Of a DNA stretch of 49,285 nucleotides, positions 10,841 to 19,387 are shown piece by piece. Each line of letters begins with the position of its first letter. Position 1 is the stretch's first letter. Origin of the DNA: an uncultured Rickettsiales bacterium (GTDB taxonomy: Bacteria; Pseudomonadota; Alphaproteobacteria; Rickettsiales; UBA1997); NCBI GenBank assembly GCA_944391075.1, contig CALXSG010000009.1:1-49285 (forward strand), in the 5' to 3' direction. Made by a program: the position numbers and the translations under genes. The notes below the pieces were generated by a model. That model was given only the letters and a program-made list of their open reading frames with translations. It was not told the DNA's origin and searched no databases.

Positions 10841-11209
10841 TTAAGCTAATTTAACTTTTGCACCTGCTGCTTCTAATTTAGCTTTCATTTCTTCAGCATC
10901 TTTTGCAGGTACACCTTCTTTAACTGTCTTTGGAGCACCATCAACTAAGTCTTTAGCTTCTTTCAAACCTAAACCTGTGATAGCTCTAACTTCTTTAATA
11001 ACATTAATTTTGTTATCACCAGCAGCTTCTAAAATAACATCAAATTCTGATTTTTCTTCAGTAGCAGCAGCGCCAGCACCACCAGCAGCTGCAACAGCAA
11101 CAGCAGCACTAACACCCCATTGTTCTTCTAACATTTTGCTCAATTCAGCAATTTCTAATACTGTCAAACCTGACAATTCATCAACAACTTTTTGTAATTT
11201 TTCTGACAT
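10841..11209 (-). CDS. rplL: 50S ribosomal protein L7/L12
   Basis: Stalk protein of the large subunit that recruits translation GTPases. 122 residues, normal length. It shows the N-terminal dimerisation helices, an Ala/Gly-rich hinge at about residues 37-52, and the C-terminal factor-binding domain containing [15 protein letters not shown]. It follows rplJ in the operon after a 74-base spacer and is followed by a hairpin terminator. Confidence 0.98.
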   Translation of the reverse strand: MSEKLQKVVDELSGLTVLEIAELSKMLEEQWGVSAAVAVAAAGGAGAAATEEKSEFDVILEAAGDNKINVIKEVRAITGLGLKEAKDLVDGAPKTVKEGVPAKDAEEMKAKLEAAGAKVKLA

Positions 11210-11283
11210 TTCTTAACCTTTTTTAGTTTTGTTAAATATATTAATAATTTAAATTTTTAAATACAAGCTTTTATTTAATTATT

Positions 11284-11778
11284 TTAATTACCTGCATTTT
11301 CATTTAATTTGGTCTGATATGCATTAAGAACTCTTGCCAATTGAGAACCTGGTGCTTTTAACAAACCAATAAACTTTGCCCTTACCTCTTCCATAGATCC
11401 TAAAGCAGACATAGATTTAATTGTAGCAAGATCCATAACCTTACCATCCATAAATCCAATTTTTACTTCCAAATTTTCATTATCTTTTGCAAAATTGATT
11501 AATACATTAGATAAAGAAACTGGATCATTTGAATAAGAAACAGCTATTTGATCTTTGAAATCGCCCATTAAATCTTTCATTTCTGAATCAGCAATAGCTC
11601 TCTTAACAAGGGTATTCTTTAAAACTTTTAAATTAGCATTTTTGCTTTTTAAAGATTTTCTAAGCAAATACATGCCTTTTGCATTCAATTTTTTGTAATT
11701 TAACAATATAACAACAGAATTATCTGCAAATATGTTTTTTGCTAAATCTATTGAACTTACTTTCTGTTCTTTTTTCAT
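11284..11778 (-). CDS. rplJ: 50S ribosomal protein L10
   Basis: Base of the ribosomal stalk; its C-terminal helix binds L7/L12 dimers. 164 residues, usual bacterial length. The N-terminal globular part carries the typical YKKLNAKGMYLLRKSLK and LKNTLVKRA segments, and the C-terminal helix ends in LARVLNAYQTKLNENAGN. It starts 11 bases after rplA, so the long L10 autoregulatory leader known in E. coli is not present directly upstream. In other bacteria the L10-L7/L12 complex represses its own translation. Confidence 0.97.
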   Translation of the reverse strand: MKKEQKVSSIDLAKNIFADNSVVILLNYKKLNAKGMYLLRKSLKSKNANLKVLKNTLVKRAIADSEMKDLMGDFKDQIAVSYSNDPVSLSNVLINFAKDNENLEVKIGFMDGKVMDLATIKSMSALGSMEEVRAKFIGLLKAPGSQLARVLNAYQTKLNENAGN

Positions 11779-11789
11779 TGATTCTCCTA

Positions 11790-12467
11790 TTATTTATCTA
11801 AACTAATCAAAAAAGAAGGACCCATTGTGCTTGTTAAATATATGCTTTTGATATATTTACCTTTTGCAGCTTCTGGTTTAAGTTCTTTTAAAGCTTCAAT
11901 AACAGCTTTAATATTATTTAATAAGTCTTCTGTTGCAAAATTAATTTTACCAACTCCAACATGAACTATACCAAACTTATCATTTTTAAAATCAACTTTT
12001 CCCTTCATAATTTCTTTAACAACTTTTCCTAATTCGTTTGTTATATTACCATTTTTAGGATTTGGCATCAAACCTCTAGGACCAAGAATCTTAGCAATTT
12101 TACTCATTTTCTTCATAGCATCTGGTGTAGCAACAACATAATCAAAATCTAAAAAACCACCTTCAACTTCTGCTATAAGATCTTCAAGAGCCGCCTTTGT
12201 AGCACCAGCCTCTAAAGCTTCTTTTTGTAAAACTTCATCATCTGTAAAAGCAATAACTTTAACATTTTTACCTGTACCAGCTGGCAAAGAAACAGAACCT
12301 CTAATATTTTGATTAGATTGTTTTGGATCTATAGTTAAATTAACAGCTATATCAACATTTTCAACGAATTTTCTTTGTTTTTCTTGACAAGCTTTCTTCA
12401 ATAATTCCACAGCTTCAACTGCACTTATTGATTTATCTTCTACTACTTTTTTCTTTATATTAGCCAT
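11790..12467 (-). CDS. rplA: 50S ribosomal protein L1
   Basis: Mobile L1 stalk protein that binds 23S rRNA and helps release deacylated tRNA; it is also a translational repressor of the rplKA unit in other bacteria. 225 residues, close to the usual 230. The signature loop ILGPRGLMPNPKNGN and the C-terminal TMGPS motif are present. It lies 17 bases downstream of rplK, consistent with coupled translation. Confidence 0.98.
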   Translation of the reverse strand: MANIKKKVVEDKSISAVEAVELLKKACQEKQRKFVENVDIAVNLTIDPKQSNQNIRGSVSLPAGTGKNVKVIAFTDDEVLQKEALEAGATKAALEDLIAEVEGGFLDFDYVVATPDAMKKMSKIAKILGPRGLMPNPKNGNITNELGKVVKEIMKGKVDFKNDKFGIVHVGVGKINFATEDLLNNIKAVIEALKELKPEAAKGKYIKSIYLTSTMGPSFLISLDK

Positions 12468-12484
12468 TTTTTTATACCATCACT

Positions 12485-12931
12485 TTATTCAACAACTTCA
12501 AAACCCATAGATAAAGCTGAACCTTTTATCATATTCATTGCTGCTTCCAATGTATCAGCATTCATATCAGCCATCTTTTTCTTAGCAATATCTTCAATTT
12601 GAGCTTTTGTAATTTTACCAATAAAACCTTTACCTGTTGAAGAAGAACCCTTTTTAATTCCAGTTGCCTGCATAATTAAAAATGTAACAGGTGGTTGTTT
12701 TGTTTCAAATGTAAAACTCTTATCTTTATAAACTGTAATAGTTGTAGGTATTGGAGTACCAGCAGGATAATCAAACTTCAATTCATTGAATTGTTTACAA
12801 AATTCCATAATATTTACACCTTTTTGTCCCAAAGCAGGTCCAATAGGTGGAGCTGGATTAGCTTTTGTAGATGGAACTTGTAATTTTATAGTTCCTATAA
12901 CCTCTTTCTTACTATCTTTCTTATCAGCCAT
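12485..12931 (-). CDS. rplK: 50S ribosomal protein L11
   Basis: Binds the GTPase-associated centre of 23S rRNA with L10 and takes part in factor binding and the stringent response. 148 residues. The N-terminal domain has the proline-rich [21 protein letters not shown] motif typical of L11; the C-terminal rRNA-binding domain is full length and ends in ALSMGFEV. It lies 27 bases downstream of nusG. Confidence 0.98.
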   Translation of the reverse strand: MADKKDSKKEVIGTIKLQVPSTKANPAPPIGPALGQKGVNIMEFCKQFNELKFDYPAGTPIPTTITVYKDKSFTFETKQPPVTFLIMQATGIKKGSSSTGKGFIGKITKAQIEDIAKKKMADMNADTLEAAMNMIKGSALSMGFEVVE

Positions 12932-12958
12932 TTTCTTTACTTAAAAATTAATAATAAA

Positions 12959-13474
12959 TTAAATTTTTTCTACCCTGTTTGCCTCTATATCTATAATAGT
13001 AGGTCTACCAAAAATAGAAATTGAAATTCTCAAAATCTTTTTATCAGAATCTTTTGATTCAACAACACCCGTGAACGACTCAAAAGGACCTTCAATCACT
13101 TTAACAGTCTCACCAACTTCAAATGAATTCTCTTCTGACATGTTATTCTCTTCTGTTATCTTGTTCATCAACTTTTCCATTTTAGCATCAGAAACTTCTT
13201 CTGGTTTTGTTTTTGAACCAAGAAAACCTAACACCTTAGAAATATTTCTAATAACAGCATAACTATCTTTATTCATATCCATATTAACAAACACGTAATT
13301 AGGAAATAATTTCTGTGCAGACTCAACCTTTTTTCCTCTAACGTGTTTAAAAACTTTTTTCGTTGGAATAAAAGCTTCTTTAATATATTCATTTTGTTTA
13401 GCAATAGCATTTATATCATCACATATTTTGTTTTCCTGTCCTGCTACAACATTAACTATATACCACTTAGTCAT
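12959..13474 (-). CDS. nusG: Transcription termination/antitermination protein NusG
   Basis: Bridges RNA polymerase to Rho or the ribosome. 171 residues. The N-terminal NGN domain starts KWYIVNVVAGQENK and contains the PNYVFVNM strand; the C-terminal KOW domain has GETVKVIEGPFESFTGVV. Its ATG at 13474 directly follows the last base of the secE stop codon, so translation is probably coupled. Confidence 0.97.
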   Translation of the reverse strand: MTKWYIVNVVAGQENKICDDINAIAKQNEYIKEAFIPTKKVFKHVRGKKVESAQKLFPNYVFVNMDMNKDSYAVIRNISKVLGFLGSKTKPEEVSDAKMEKLMNKITEENNMSEENSFEVGETVKVIEGPFESFTGVVESKDSDKKILRISISIFGRPTIIDIEANRVEKI

Positions 13475-13678
13475 TTAGTTACCCATTCCAAATATTATTT
13501 TTATAACACGAGAAATTAAAAAATCAGTTAAAACTATCGCCATAGTAGTAAAAAATATTACAACACTAATATAAATAGATGTAGTATAAACCTCTTTCCA
13601 ATTAGGAAAAGTAACTTTTCTATATTCTTCTATAACTTCTTTTATATATTTTTTAACATTTAACACAATATTTCTCAA
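13475..13678 (-). CDS. secE: Preprotein translocase subunit SecE
   Basis: Small essential subunit clamping SecY in the Sec translocon. 67 residues, the short single-membrane-span form usual in alphaproteobacteria and Gram-positives. The amphipathic segment EVIEEYRKVTFPNWKEV precedes one membrane helix at about residues 32-55. It is the first protein gene after tRNA-Trp (31 bases) and its stop abuts the nusG start. Confidence 0.95.
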   Translation of the reverse strand: MRNIVLNVKKYIKEVIEEYRKVTFPNWKEVYTTSIYISVVIFFTTMAIVLTDFLISRVIKIIFGMGN

Positions 13679-13709
13679 ATTTTATTCCACATTTTATACA
13701 TCAAACAAC

Positions 13710-13785
13710 TGGCAGGGGCAGAAGGACTCGAACCCTCGACCAACGGTTTTGGAGACCGCTACTCTACCAACTGAGCTATACCCCT
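13710..13785 (-). tRNA. tRNA-Trp (anticodon CCA)
   Basis: A complete cloverleaf reads on the minus strand. The acceptor AGGGGTA (from 13785) pairs with TGCCCCT, the D-arm contains GCTCAGTTGGTAGAGT, the anticodon loop CTCCAAA holds CCA, and the T-loop contains GGTTCGAGTCC. The discriminator is G and the terminal CCA is encoded (13712-13710). Its place between tuf and secE is the usual alphaproteobacterial order. Confidence 0.97.
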
Positions 13786-13789
13786 TTAG

Positions 13790-13909
13790 AAATTGAAAAT
13801 TGAAAATTGAAGCACAAAGCCGAAAAATGATAAGTTTACTTAATCATTTTAGCCTGTCGGTCGGCGAAGTGCCAGCTGAGTGAAACGAAGATGAAAATTG
13901 AAAATTATT
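13790..13909 (-). repeat. Dispersed hairpin element, copy 1
   Basis: About 120 bp in the tuf/tRNA-Trp spacer, bordered by AAAATTG-type repeats. Nested stems: 812-815 with 869-872, 819-823 (GCCGA) with 861-865 (TCGGC), 824-831 with 843-850, and 832-834 with 839-841 (all plus 13000). It aligns along its length with 18842-18961, which is inverted. Stem bases that differ between the two copies change in pairs. The element lies inside the likely tuf-tRNA-Trp transcript. Confidence 0.75.
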
Positions 13910-13974
13910 ATTCATCTTATTCATTAACCATCAACCACAATTTCAAAAATCAATTCACAAAATAAAACAACTTT

Positions 13975-14037
13975 GAAAATTGAAATTAAAAATTAAAAAC
14001 TATTAAATTCTTAACTTTTAAATTTCAATTTTCATTT
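13975..14037 (-). terminator. Imperfect hairpin downstream of tuf
   Basis: Segments rich in GAAAATTGAAATT at about 13975-13993 are complementary to those at about 14018-14037, ten bases past the tuf stop. Read on the minus strand the stem ends in a T-rich run. It could end or attenuate tuf transcription before tRNA-Trp. The stem has mismatches and is AT-only, so confidence is low. Confidence 0.4.
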
Positions 14038-14046
14038 TATCAAAAA

Positions 14047-15237
14047 CTATTTAATAATTTTTGAAACAACACCTGCACCGATTGTCTTGCCACCTTCTCT
14101 GATAGCGAATTTCAATCCTTCTTCCATAGCGATTGTAGAAATCAATTCAACGTGAATTCTAACGTTATCACCTGGCATAACCATTTCTACACCTTCCGGT
14201 AATGTAACTGTACCAGTAACGTCTGTGGTTCTGAAATAGAATTGAGGTCTGTAGTTCTTAAAGAATGGTGTATGTCTTCCACCTTCTTCTTTTGTTAAAA
14301 CATAAACCTCAGCTTCAAATTCTGTATGTGGTGTAATTGAACCTGGTTTACATAATACTTGTCCTCTTTCAACTTCTTCTCTCTTTGTACCTCTTAAAAG
14401 AACACCAATATTATCACCAGCTTGTCCTTGGTCTAATAATTTTCTAAACATTTCAACACCAGTACATGTTGTTTTTTGTGTAGGTCTTAAACCAACGATT
14501 TCGATATCTTCACCAACTTTTATAACACCTCTTTCAACTCTTCCTGTAACAACTGTTCCTCTTCCTGAAATTGAGAAAACGTCTTCAATAGGCATCAAGA
14601 ATGGTTTATCAACGTCTCTAACTGGATCTGGAATGTATGAATCGATTGTATCCATAAGTTTTTTAATTGATTCATAACCTAATTCACCTTTATCACCTTC
14701 AAGAACTTTTAAAGCTGAACCTCTGATAATAGGAATAGTATCACCTGGGAATTTGTAAGAATTTAATAAATCTCTAATTTCCATTTCAACTAAGTCTAAT
14801 AATTCAGGGTCATCAACCATATCACATTTGTTCATATATACAACAATGTAAGGAACACCAACTTGTCTAGCTAACAAAATGTGTTCTCTTGTTTGAGGCA
14901 TTGGACCATCAGCTGCTGAAACAACAAGAATAGCACCATCCATTTGAGCAGCACCTGTAATCATATTTTTAACATAGTCTGCGTGTCCTGGACAGTCAAC
15001 GTGAGCATAATGTCTCTTAGCTGTTTGATACTCAACGTGAGTTGTGTTAATAGTAATACCTCTTTCTTTTTCTTCTGGTGCATTATCAATTGCATCATAA
15101 TCTCTTTTCTCAGCTAAACCTTCTTCAGATAAAACTTTAGTAATAGCTGCAGTCAAAGTAGTTTTACCATGGTCAACATGGCCAATTGTACCAATATTTA
15201 CATGGGTTTTTGATCTATCAAAAGTTTCTTTTGCCAT
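14047..15237 (-). CDS. tuf: Elongation factor Tu
   Basis: GTPase delivering aminoacyl-tRNA to the ribosome. 396 residues, standard. G1 is GHVDHGKT at 19-26, G3 is [10 protein letters not shown]4 is NKCDMV, followed by GSAL. Domains II and III are complete, ending in a typical [10 protein letters not shown]. It sits between tRNA-Gly and tRNA-Trp; the strong promoter upstream of tRNA-Gly probably drives it. G+C content looks higher than in the surrounding genes, as expected for a highly expressed conserved gene. Confidence 0.99.
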   Translation of the reverse strand: MAKETFDRSKTHVNIGTIGHVDHGKTTLTAAITKVLSEEGLAEKRDYDAIDNAPEEKERGITINTTHVEYQTAKRHYAHVDCPGHADYVKNMITGAAQMDGAILVVSAADGPMPQTREHILLARQVGVPYIVVYMNKCDMVDDPELLDLVEMEIRDLLNSYKFPGDTIPIIRGSALKVLEGDKGELGYESIKKLMDTIDSYIPDPVRDVDKPFLMPIEDVFSISGRGTVVTGRVERGVIKVGEDIEIVGLRPTQKTTCTGVEMFRKLLDQGQAGDNIGVLLRGTKREEVERGQVLCKPGSITPHTEFEAEVYVLTKEEGGRHTPFFKNYRPQFYFRTTDVTGTVTLPEGVEMVMPGDNVRIHVELISTIAMEEGLKFAIREGGKTIGAGVVSKIIK

Positions 15238-15274
15238 TTTTCTTACAATTTTTTGACATTAATAAAATATACAA

Positions 15275-15348
<74 letters not shown>

Positions 15349-15376
15349 TACTTAAATCATATGTTAACTCTTCTAC

Positions 15377-15444
15377 ATTCGACTGGCGAGTAGTTCGAAT
15401 ACATATTTACTCTAATATTATAAACTTCATTTTATAATAGTCAA
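15377..15444 (-). promoter_or_regulatory. Strong promoter for tRNA-Gly-tuf with leader stem-loop
   Basis: On the minus strand a TTGACT -35 box (15444-15439) and a TATAAT -10 box (15422-15417) are 16 bases apart, near consensus for the housekeeping sigma factor. Transcription would start around 15410, some 60 bases before tRNA-Gly. The leader contains a small stem, ATTCGA with TCGAAT (15377-15382 and 15395-15400). Confidence 0.7.
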
Positions 15445-15534
15445 GCAAAATAATTAAAATATTTTAATTACAAAATAAATAGTAAATATAGAATAAATTG
15501 CATTTCTATTCAAAATATTTTCATATAAATTAAT

Positions 15535-16305
15535 TTATACAAAAAATATTTCTGTCATTAAATAATTGAATATAAAAATTAAAATTGATGCAATAACAAC
15601 TGCATTTGTTGTAGCTTTTCCAACACCTTCTGCACCCTTATTAGAATTATAGCCATAATAACAACCTATGGAACCTATAATAAAACCAAAAATAAGAGAT
15701 TTAATAAGTCCAGAATAAACATCTTCTGCTTTCATAAAATCAAAAGTCTTAATAAGATATGTAGCACCATTAAAATCAAGACTATAAACACTAGTTAAAT
15801 AACCACCAAAAATACCAATAATATCAAATATTAAAGTCAAAATTGGCAAAGATATAATAGAAGCTATAACTCGTGGAGCAATTAAGTATCTAAATGGATC
15901 AGTAGATAAAGTTTTTAAAGCATCTATTTGTTCTGTAACTCTCATAGTTCCTAATTCAGCAGCAATAGCAGAACTAATTCTTCCAGCAACCATTAAAGCA
16001 GTAAGTACAGGGCCTAATTCTCTTGTAATACCTAATACAACAATGCTAGGCACTGTATCAGTAACAGACCATCTAGAAGAACCAATAAATATTTGCAAAG
16101 CCAAAGCTCCACCTGTAAAAACAGCAGTCATACCAATAACAGGAATAGATAAAAAACCTATCTTTAATAATTGTTTAAAAATTTCATTAAAATACCACCT
16201 TGGTGTAATAGAATATTTTACAATTTTATAAAAAAATATAGAAACAACACCCATTGATCTAAAATTTTTTAATGTTCTTTCTCCAATTTCCTGTAATATT
16301 TTCAT
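15535..16305 (-). CDS. mlaE: MlaE/YrbE-family ABC transporter permease
   Basis: Inner-membrane permease of the Mla phospholipid transport family, which maintains outer-membrane lipid asymmetry. 256 residues, usual length. It has an N-terminal amphipathic region and about five to six hydrophobic segments, and the family core around VLGITRELGPVLTALMVAGRISSAIAAELGTM and the following EQIDAL motif is recognisable. The ATPase (MlaF) and substrate-binding protein (MlaD), usually adjacent, are not in this window; trpS lies upstream instead. The family call is secure; which Mla-type system it serves is not. Confidence 0.88.
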   Translation of the reverse strand: MKILQEIGERTLKNFRSMGVVSIFFYKIVKYSITPRWYFNEIFKQLLKIGFLSIPVIGMTAVFTGGALALQIFIGSSRWSVTDTVPSIVVLGITRELGPVLTALMVAGRISSAIAAELGTMRVTEQIDALKTLSTDPFRYLIAPRVIASIISLPILTLIFDIIGIFGGYLTSVYSLDFNGATYLIKTFDFMKAEDVYSGLIKSLIFGFIIGSIGCYYGYNSNKGAEGVGKATTNAVVIASILIFIFNYLMTEIFFV

Positions 16306-16364
16306 AAGCTTATATAATTTGTTCTAAAAAATGATAAATAATTCTTTTCAAAAAGCAATAAAAT

Positions 16365-17363
16365 TTAAAAATAATTGATTCCTATTGCATTTCTAACTTC
16401 ACTTAAAGTTTGAGATGCTTTTTCTCTTGCATTTTCATTTCCTTTCTTAACTATTTTTATAACTTCATCCATATTATTTTCATATTCTTTTCTTTTTTCT
16501 TGAAATGGCTGTAATTTAGCAACTATTAAATCAATCAACCTTCTTTTTAATTTAACATCACCAAGTCCACCCCTTCTATAATGATTTTTTAATTCTTCCA
16601 ATTCTTCTTTATTATTATCAAAAATATCAAGATATGTAAATACAACATTTCCTTCAACTTTTCCAGGATCTTCAACTTTTATATGATTAGGATCGGTATA
16701 CATTGACATAACTTTTTGCTTAATAATATCCGGACTATCCTTTATATAAATAGTATTTCCTAATGATTTACTCATTTTTGCATTTCCATCAATACCAATT
16801 AATCTACTAACTTTTGACAAATAAGCTTCACACTCCTTTAAAATATCAGTATTATAAATTCTATTAAATCGTCTAACAATTTCATTACATTGTTCTAATA
16901 ATGGTAATTGATCTTCACCAACAGGAACAACTTCTGCTTTAAAAGCTGTAATATCAGAAGCTTGACTAACAGGATAACATAAAAAACCAGCCGGCACACT
17001 TTCTTCAAAACCTTTTTGTGCTATTTCAGTTTTAATTGTAGGGTTCCTTTCAAGTCTTGAAACACTAACTAAATTTAAATATAGAGTAAATAGTTCAGTC
17101 AATTCAGGTATTTGAGATTGTATAAATAGAGTTGTAATTTCAGGATTAATTCCAACAGCTAAATTATCTAAAACAGTTTCAAAAACATTATCTTGTATTT
17201 TTTTAGGATTATCAAAATTATCAGTCAAAGCTTGCATATCAGCTGACATAATAAACATTTCATAATCATTTTGCAATTTTACCCTATTTTCAAGAGAACC
17301 AAAATAATGTCCTATATGTAATGGCCCAGTTGGCCTTTCACCTGTTAAAATAATTTTCTTCAT
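16365..17363 (-). CDS. trpS: Tryptophanyl-tRNA synthetase
   Basis: Class I enzyme charging tRNA-Trp with tryptophan. 332 residues, normal for bacterial TrpS. The HIGH signature is His16-Ile-Gly-His19, and the KMSKS loop is exact at 196-200. The helical C-terminal domain is complete. It is cytosolic. A 59-base gap separates it from mlaE downstream; the upstream neighbour is an unrelated exported protein. The tRNA-Trp substrate is encoded about 2.6 kb away. Confidence 0.97.
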   Translation of the reverse strand: MKKIILTGERPTGPLHIGHYFGSLENRVKLQNDYEMFIMSADMQALTDNFDNPKKIQDNVFETVLDNLAVGINPEITTLFIQSQIPELTELFTLYLNLVSVSRLERNPTIKTEIAQKGFEESVPAGFLCYPVSQASDITAFKAEVVPVGEDQLPLLEQCNEIVRRFNRIYNTDILKECEAYLSKVSRLIGIDGNAKMSKSLGNTIYIKDSPDIIKQKVMSMYTDPNHIKVEDPGKVEGNVVFTYLDIFDNNKEELEELKNHYRRGGLGDVKLKRRLIDLIVAKLQPFQEKRKEYENNMDEVIKIVKKGNENAREKASQTLSEVRNAIGINYF

Positions 17364-17426
17364 TTACAAACAATAATGTTTTTTTATATAGTTAAAAAAA
17401 ATAATTCTTTTGTCAATCATATATTA

Positions 17427-18350
17427 TTAAAATATTTCAAATTCGTATATAAAGTCCAGACCTATTTCTGTTGTTATATCATCATTTTTTGTATTTTTCT
17501 TTTTTAAAAATGTTTTAAAATTTTTAATTGGTTCATATTCAATACCATAAGACCATAAATTATATTCATCATTATAAGTACTATCAACCATTCTTAAATT
17601 ATCATTATAAATTTTTGTATATGTAGCATTAAAGGATATTTTATCATAAAATGGTAAAGCAGTTTCTAAATCAGTTTCCCATTCATCAGTAAATCTATCA
17701 TTACTATAACTCATATCTTGATATTCCATAATATTAGAAAGAGCTTTATAATAGTTAGATGTTATTTTTAGCCATTTTTTATGTTTCAACTCTATACCAA
17801 AATTTCCTTTTTGATTAACTTCTTCAAAATCATAATCAATACCAGTTTTATAAACAAATAGCCATTCTTTTGTAATAGATATCTTTTGTCCCACTCCAAT
17901 ATTTCCTTGCCATTTATTATTTTTTGTAACTTTTGCATTAGTTTCTACAAAAAAAGTACTTCTATTACCTTTATATAAATCTAATTTTAATTTACTATTT
18001 CCTTTTATTTTACCTTCACTATCTACATTAAAATCTAAATCAATTTCACTATCTTTATATATATTTTTTATAAATTTATTTGACAATTTTGTGGCATATG
18101 TAGAGCTCAAAGAAACCAGTTCATCATTCAACTCATTATAATCTTCAAGTTCTTCATTCTCTTCAAGATGATCAAAGTTAGTTATTCTATAATTATTATA
18201 TTGAGCATAATTTCTATAATTTTTTTTACTCTTTTCTTTTAAATTAATTAAACTATCATTTATATCATTTAACAAATCACTAGAAAGTGCTTTGTTATTC
18301 AACAAAACCAATATTATAATAAAAAAAGATAATATAATATTTTTCTTCAT
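17427..18350 (-). CDS. Exported beta-barrel-like protein, possible inverse-autotransporter barrel
   Basis: 307 residues with a clear signal peptide (residues 1 to about 23, ending ALSSD). After a charged region with DYNELNDEL, the rest is made of alternating beta-strand segments ending in phenylalanine (EFEIF), as outer-membrane barrels do. The stretch IGVGQKISITKEWLFVYKTG, then IDYDF, GIELKHK and ITSNYYKALSN, resembles the intimin/invasin-type barrel in order and spacing (recognition by eye). No passenger follows the barrel, which is unusual for that family. It is transcribed away from the repeat-rich region. An alternative is a generic outer-membrane protein of unknown role. Confidence 0.6.
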   Translation of the reverse strand: MKKNIILSFFIIILVLLNNKALSSDLLNDINDSLINLKEKSKKNYRNYAQYNNYRITNFDHLEENEELEDYNELNDELVSLSSTYATKLSNKFIKNIYKDSEIDLDFNVDSEGKIKGNSKLKLDLYKGNRSTFFVETNAKVTKNNKWQGNIGVGQKISITKEWLFVYKTGIDYDFEEVNQKGNFGIELKHKKWLKITSNYYKALSNIMEYQDMSYSNDRFTDEWETDLETALPFYDKISFNATYTKIYNDNLRMVDSTYNDEYNLWSYGIEYEPIKNFKTFLKKKNTKNDDITTEIGLDFIYEFEIF

Positions 18351-18588
18351 TATAAAAAATTAACTAACATAAAAATTAATTATATATATCTTTTTAAATA
18401 ATGCAATAAAAAACATTTTAATATATTTTAGTAATGTTTATTAATAATTTTAATTAAATTAATTTATTATTTTTGTTATTTATTTCATAAAGTCATTAAT
18501 AATGGAATAAATATATAATGTATTATCATAAATACAAATAACTCTCGCAATAGCAGTGTTTGTTCTCGCAATAATGATGTGGGGTACT

Positions 18589-18756
18589 GTCATTGCGAAC
18601 AAAAAGCAATCCATAAACCACGAACCGCCACCTCTTCGTCATTGCGAACGAAGCGAAGCAATCTATCAATTACTGATATTTTATTTATTTGCAGAAAAAA
18701 TAAAAAAATTCATTACCCTTCACCCCCTTGTCATTGCGAGCGAAGCGAAGCAATCT
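18589..18756. repeat. GTCATTGCGA...GCAATC repeats, copies 1-3
   Basis: Three forward copies at about 18589-18612, 18638-18664 and 18730-18756, each starting GTCATTGCGA and ending GCAATC. Copies 2 and 3 contain GCGAAGCGAAGC. The ends are inversely related (ATTGC with GCAAT). Similar motifs are known as dispersed repeats in several bacterial genomes. Copy 3 is followed by an A-rich tail at about 18762-18802 that recurs elsewhere in the region. Confidence 0.8.
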
Positions 18757-18841
18757 ATAAACCATTGACAGTAAATATAAAAACAGAAAAGAAAAAGAAT
18801 TCTCTACTACTTATCAAATTAAAGAATTAATTTCAAATGAA

Positions 18842-18961
18842 ATATTAATTTTCAATTTTGATCCTCACTTCGTTCGTTTCGCACTTCGTGGGACGACAAG
18901 CTAAAATGATTATGCAAGCATATCATTTTCCCACTTTGTGCTTCAATTTTTAATTTCTTAT
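18842..18961 (+). repeat. Dispersed hairpin element, copy 2 (inverted to copy 1)
   Basis: Aligns with the reverse complement of 13790-13909. Stems: 18881-18884 with 18938-18941, 18888-18893 (GTGGGA) with 18929-18934 (TCCCAC), 18903-18910 with 18922-18929, and 18912-18915 (ATGC) with 18918-18921 (GCAT). The inner loop and the conserved bulge match copy 1, while paired positions differ in a compensated way. Confidence 0.75.
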
Positions 18962-19012
18962 GTATTAATTTTCAATTTTTAATTTTCAATTTTTAATTTT
19001 TAATTTCTCTCT

Positions 19013-19066
19013 CAACCCCCCTGTTGCTTCGCAACTTCCCCCCTTACAAAGGGAGGTAACCCCCCC
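19013..19066. repeat. C-rich palindromic repeat
   Basis: A block with runs of C at both ends, an inner GTTGC-TTC-GCAAC hairpin (19023-19035), and a CCCCTTACAAAGGGAGG segment. Composition is unlike the flanking DNA. It looks like a dispersed repeat unit; no coding potential. Confidence 0.6.
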
Positions 19067-19139
19067 ACAAACCACTAATAATAAGCACAAAAATCAAAAA
19101 GAAAAAGAATTCCATGAATGAATAATTATACCCCATACC

Positions 19140-19292
19140 GAGATTGCCACGAGTTGCAAAGCAACTCTCGCAATGACAATTATGGGTTAAGTATTGCAGT
19201 GCATCATCCCGAGATTGCCACGAGTTCTACGAACTCTCGCAATGACGATGTGTGGGTACTGTCATTGCGAGGAGTAAAACGACGAAGCAATT
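19140..19292. repeat. GTCATTGCGAG-type repeats, copies 4-6
   Basis: Two inverted copies at 19140-19177 and 19211-19246 (GAGATTGCCACGAGTT ... CTCGCAATGAC, each with an internal hairpin), then a forward copy at about 19261-19292. An A-rich tail at about 19299-19336 resembles those at 18762 and 19072. The two inverted copies differ only in the short loop sequence. Confidence 0.8.
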
Positions 19293-19387
19293 CACAAACC
19301 ACCAACAATAAATATAAAAGCAGAAAAACAAAAAAATAAAAGGATTTACTAGTTGTATTGTATTCAAAAATAAAATAAAACTATTAT

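Larger units (their letters stand above)
18351..19387. other. Gene-free repeat-rich region
   Basis: About 1 kb between two outer-membrane protein genes with no credible gene. 18351-18540 is plain AT-rich DNA. From 18541 to 19340 it contains six copies of GTCATTGCGAG-type repeats in both orientations, one copy of the dispersed hairpin element, a C-rich palindromic repeat and A-rich tails that recur after several repeats. Short open frames over the repeats have atypical composition and no ribosome sites. Confidence 0.85.

Noticed and set aside
15364-15410. Possible tRNA remnant upstream of tRNA-Gly
   Set aside because: TTCGAA-containing hairpin looked T-arm-like, but no acceptor or anticodon arm can be formed; it is in the promoter leader.
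18589-19292. CRISPR array
   Set aside because: Repeats vary in length and orientation, and spacing is irregular; no cas genes. They are dispersed palindromic repeats.
18556-19339. Three small open frames in the repeat region
   Set aside because: They consist of the GTCATTGCGAG-type repeat translated (ERSEAI-like peptides) and have no ribosome site; rejected as genes.
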